Positions 6,190-7,427 of a stretch of 7,427 nt of DNA are shown piece after piece. The first letter of the stretch is position 1, and every line of letters begins with the position of its first letter. The stretch lies in NCBI GenBank assembly GCA_910578235.1, contig CAJTPP010000022.1:1634-9060 (forward strand), read 5' to 3'. Under the pieces are notes generated by a model. The model did no database searches and was not told the origin of the DNA. It saw only the letters and a list, made by a program, of their open reading frames with translations. The stretch comes from an uncultured Clostridia bacterium (GTDB lineage: Bacteria; Bacillota; Clostridia; UBA1381). The position numbers were made by a program, and so were the translations under genes.

Positions 6190-7047
6190 ATGCAGTATAC
6201 GATTGTGACCGGAATGTCCGGCAGCGGAAAGACGAAAGTAATAAGATATCTGGAGGATATGGGATATTTTTGTATCGATAATATGCCTCCCGTTCTGATA
6301 CCTAAATTTTCAGAAATGCTTTCATCCGTAAACGGGAATTTCAATAATGTCGCTCTCGTCATAGATATACGTGTAGGCGATATGATAAATGAGCTGCTTG
6401 TTCAGATTGATGATCTTAAAAGAAAAGGTTATGACTGTATGCTGCTTTATCTTGACGCTGATGATGAAACGCTTGTTAAGCGGTACAAGGAAATACGCAG
6501 ACAGCATCCGCTGGACAATTCAAACGGACTGCTCGCGTCAATAAAGAAGGAAAGGGAAATGCTCAGCACGCTTTATAATGCGGCCGACTATGTTCTGGAC
6601 ACGTCAAAGCTGAGTGTGCAGGAGCTTTTGCAGAAACTGAAAAGCATATACGCGTCAGCTGATTTGCGTCATGGGCTTGAAATAAACGTGATGGCGTTTG
6701 GGTTTAAATATGGTATGCCGCTTGACGCTGATCTTGTTTTTGACGTGCGATGTTTTCCAAATCCATTTTATATTGACGAGCTTAAGCACAGAACGGGTAA
6801 TGACAAAGAAGTTCAGGACTATGTTATGAGCTTCCCCACAGCTCAGAAGTTTCTCGCGAAGCTGGAGGATATGATGTCGTTTATGATACCGCTGTATATT
6901 GAGGAGGGTAAAATATCACTCAGTATAGCGATAGGCTGTACCGGCGGAAAGCATAGAAGCATTACCATGACGAATAAACTGGCGGATTATTTAAAGTCCT
7001 GCGGTTACAGCGTGGGTGTGACATATAGGGATTTAGGCAAGGAGTAA
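6190..7047 (+). CDS. rapZ: RNase adapter / nucleotide-binding protein RapZ (YvcJ)
   Basis: This is a RapZ/YvcJ-family P-loop protein of 285 residues (family about 285-295). The N-terminal kinase-like domain has Walker A GMSGSGKT at 8-15, CIDNMPP at 28-34 and VALVIDIR at 54-61. The C-terminal domain carries FGFKYGMPLDADLVFDVR from 170, RCFPNPFY at 187-194 and GCTGGKHRS at 249-257, the loop that in E. coli RapZ belongs to the glucosamine-6-phosphate-binding domain. In E. coli, RapZ adapts RNase E to the sRNA GlmZ and so controls GlmS. Firmicutes lack that sRNA pair; B. subtilis YvcJ hydrolyses GTP and affects competence, and its molecular role here is open. The AAGGAG site (6175-6180) overlaps the murB stop. 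yvcK follows, as in most Firmicutes. Confidence 0.95.
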   Translation: MQYTIVTGMSGSGKTKVIRYLEDMGYFCIDNMPPVLIPKFSEMLSSVNGNFNNVALVIDIRVGDMINELLVQIDDLKRKGYDCMLLYLDADDETLVKRYKEIRRQHPLDNSNGLLASIKKEREMLSTLYNAADYVLDTSKLSVQELLQKLKSIYASADLRHGLEINVMAFGFKYGMPLDADLVFDVRCFPNPFYIDELKHRTGNDKEVQDYVMSFPTAQKFLAKLEDMMSFMIPLYIEEGKISLSIAIGCTGGKHRSITMTNKLADYLKSCGYSVGVTYRDLGKE

Positions 7048-7061
7048 CACTTGTTTTTGCG

Positions 7062-7068
7062 AAAGGAG
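7062..7068 (+). promoter_or_regulatory. Ribosome binding site of yvcK with ambiguous start
   Basis: AAAGGAG is followed by ATG 7071 after two bases and by the in-frame ATG 7083 after 14 bases. Neither spacing is ideal. The amino terminus of homologues, about ten residues before GGGTG, fits 7083. Confidence 0.55.
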
Positions 7069-7082
7069 TAATGACTGTCATT

Positions 7083-7427
7083 ATGCTTTCAGATATAAAA
7101 GTTGCGGCTATAGGCGGAGGCACAGGGCTTTCCACCATGCTAAAAGGTTTGAAATTACATACTCATAATATAACGGCTGTTGTGACTGTTGCCGACGACG
7201 GAGGATCGTCGGGAATGCTCAGAAATGATTTCGGAATGCTTGCTCCCGGGGATGTGCGCAACTGTATAAGCGCGCTGGCGGAGGTTGATCCTGTAATGGG
7301 AGAACTTATGAATTTTCGTTTTCAGGACGGAAGTTTGAAAGGGCACAGTCTCGGCAATCTTTTTCTCGCGGCGCTTAATGAAACCTCGTCAAGCTTTGAG
7401 GAGGCTGTAAAGAAATTCAGCCGTCTG
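7083..7427 (+). CDS. yvcK: YvcK/GlmR (CofD-like) UDP-sugar-binding protein, N-terminal part (cut by window edge)
   Basis: The first 115 residues of a YvcK (GlmR, formerly also called MgfK) family protein are present and the frame is open at the window end; full proteins are about 310-450 residues. The Rossmann-like opening IGGGTGLSTMLKGL at 10-23, TVADDGGSSGMLR at 35-47, APGDVRNC at 54-61 and GHSLGNLF at 87-94 are diagnostic. B. subtilis YvcK binds UDP-GlcNAc, is needed for growth and normal shape on gluconeogenic carbon sources, and acts on glucosamine-6-phosphate synthesis. It is cytoplasmic or localised along the envelope. The start may be ATG 7071, giving four extra residues, but 7083 matches homologues. 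It lies 35 bp after rapZ; whiA normally follows but is outside the window. Confidence 0.93.
   Translation, partial: MLSDIKVAAIGGGTGLSTMLKGLKLHTHNITAVVTVADDGGSSGMLRNDFGMLAPGDVRNCISALAEVDPVMGELMNFRFQDGSLKGHSLGNLFLAALNETSSSFEEAVKKFSRL

Overview
The window is a stretch of core chromosome from a low-to-moderate GC Firmicute, most likely a member of the Clostridia. This rests on gene order and protein style: hprK, a YcdX-type PHP phosphatase, murB, rapZ and yvcK lie in a row, which is a common clostridial arrangement; promoters are sigma-A-like with AT-rich spacers; Shine-Dalgarno sites are strong; and the zinc-ribbon L28 is typical of the phylum. Genus cannot be assigned by reading alone.

Layout. 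Left half, minus strand (read right to left): rpmB (L28) with its own promoter and a textbook intrinsic terminator; then murA with its own promoter and a TTG start; a perfect 11-bp hairpin; a WalJ/YycJ-type metallo-beta-lactamase-fold protein; rlmH; and the first 38 codons of a small protein cut by the left edge. Right half, plus strand: a consensus-like promoter drives hprK, followed by the PHP phosphatase gene, murB, rapZ and the first 115 codons of yvcK, cut by the right edge. whiA would be expected next. The two halves diverge from an AT-rich region of about 240 bp at 3167-3403.

How the genes relate. MurA and MurB catalyse the two steps that turn UDP-GlcNAc into UDP-MurNAc. YvcK family proteins bind UDP-sugars, RapZ family proteins sense or signal amino-sugar status, and HprK sets the phosphorylation state of HPr according to carbon supply. 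The window therefore groups carbon-flux sensing with the entry into peptidoglycan synthesis. RlmH and L28 are ribosome components or modifiers, and the MBL protein keeps the neighbourhood with rlmH that it has in Bacillus.

I found no mobile element, CRISPR array, RNA gene, riboswitch or defence system. The points worth a second look are modest: the function of the PHP enzyme and of the small left-edge protein, the hairpin between murA and the MBL gene, a doubled -10 element before hprK, two genes with unusually spaced ribosome binding sites, and the MurA2-like character of MurA.
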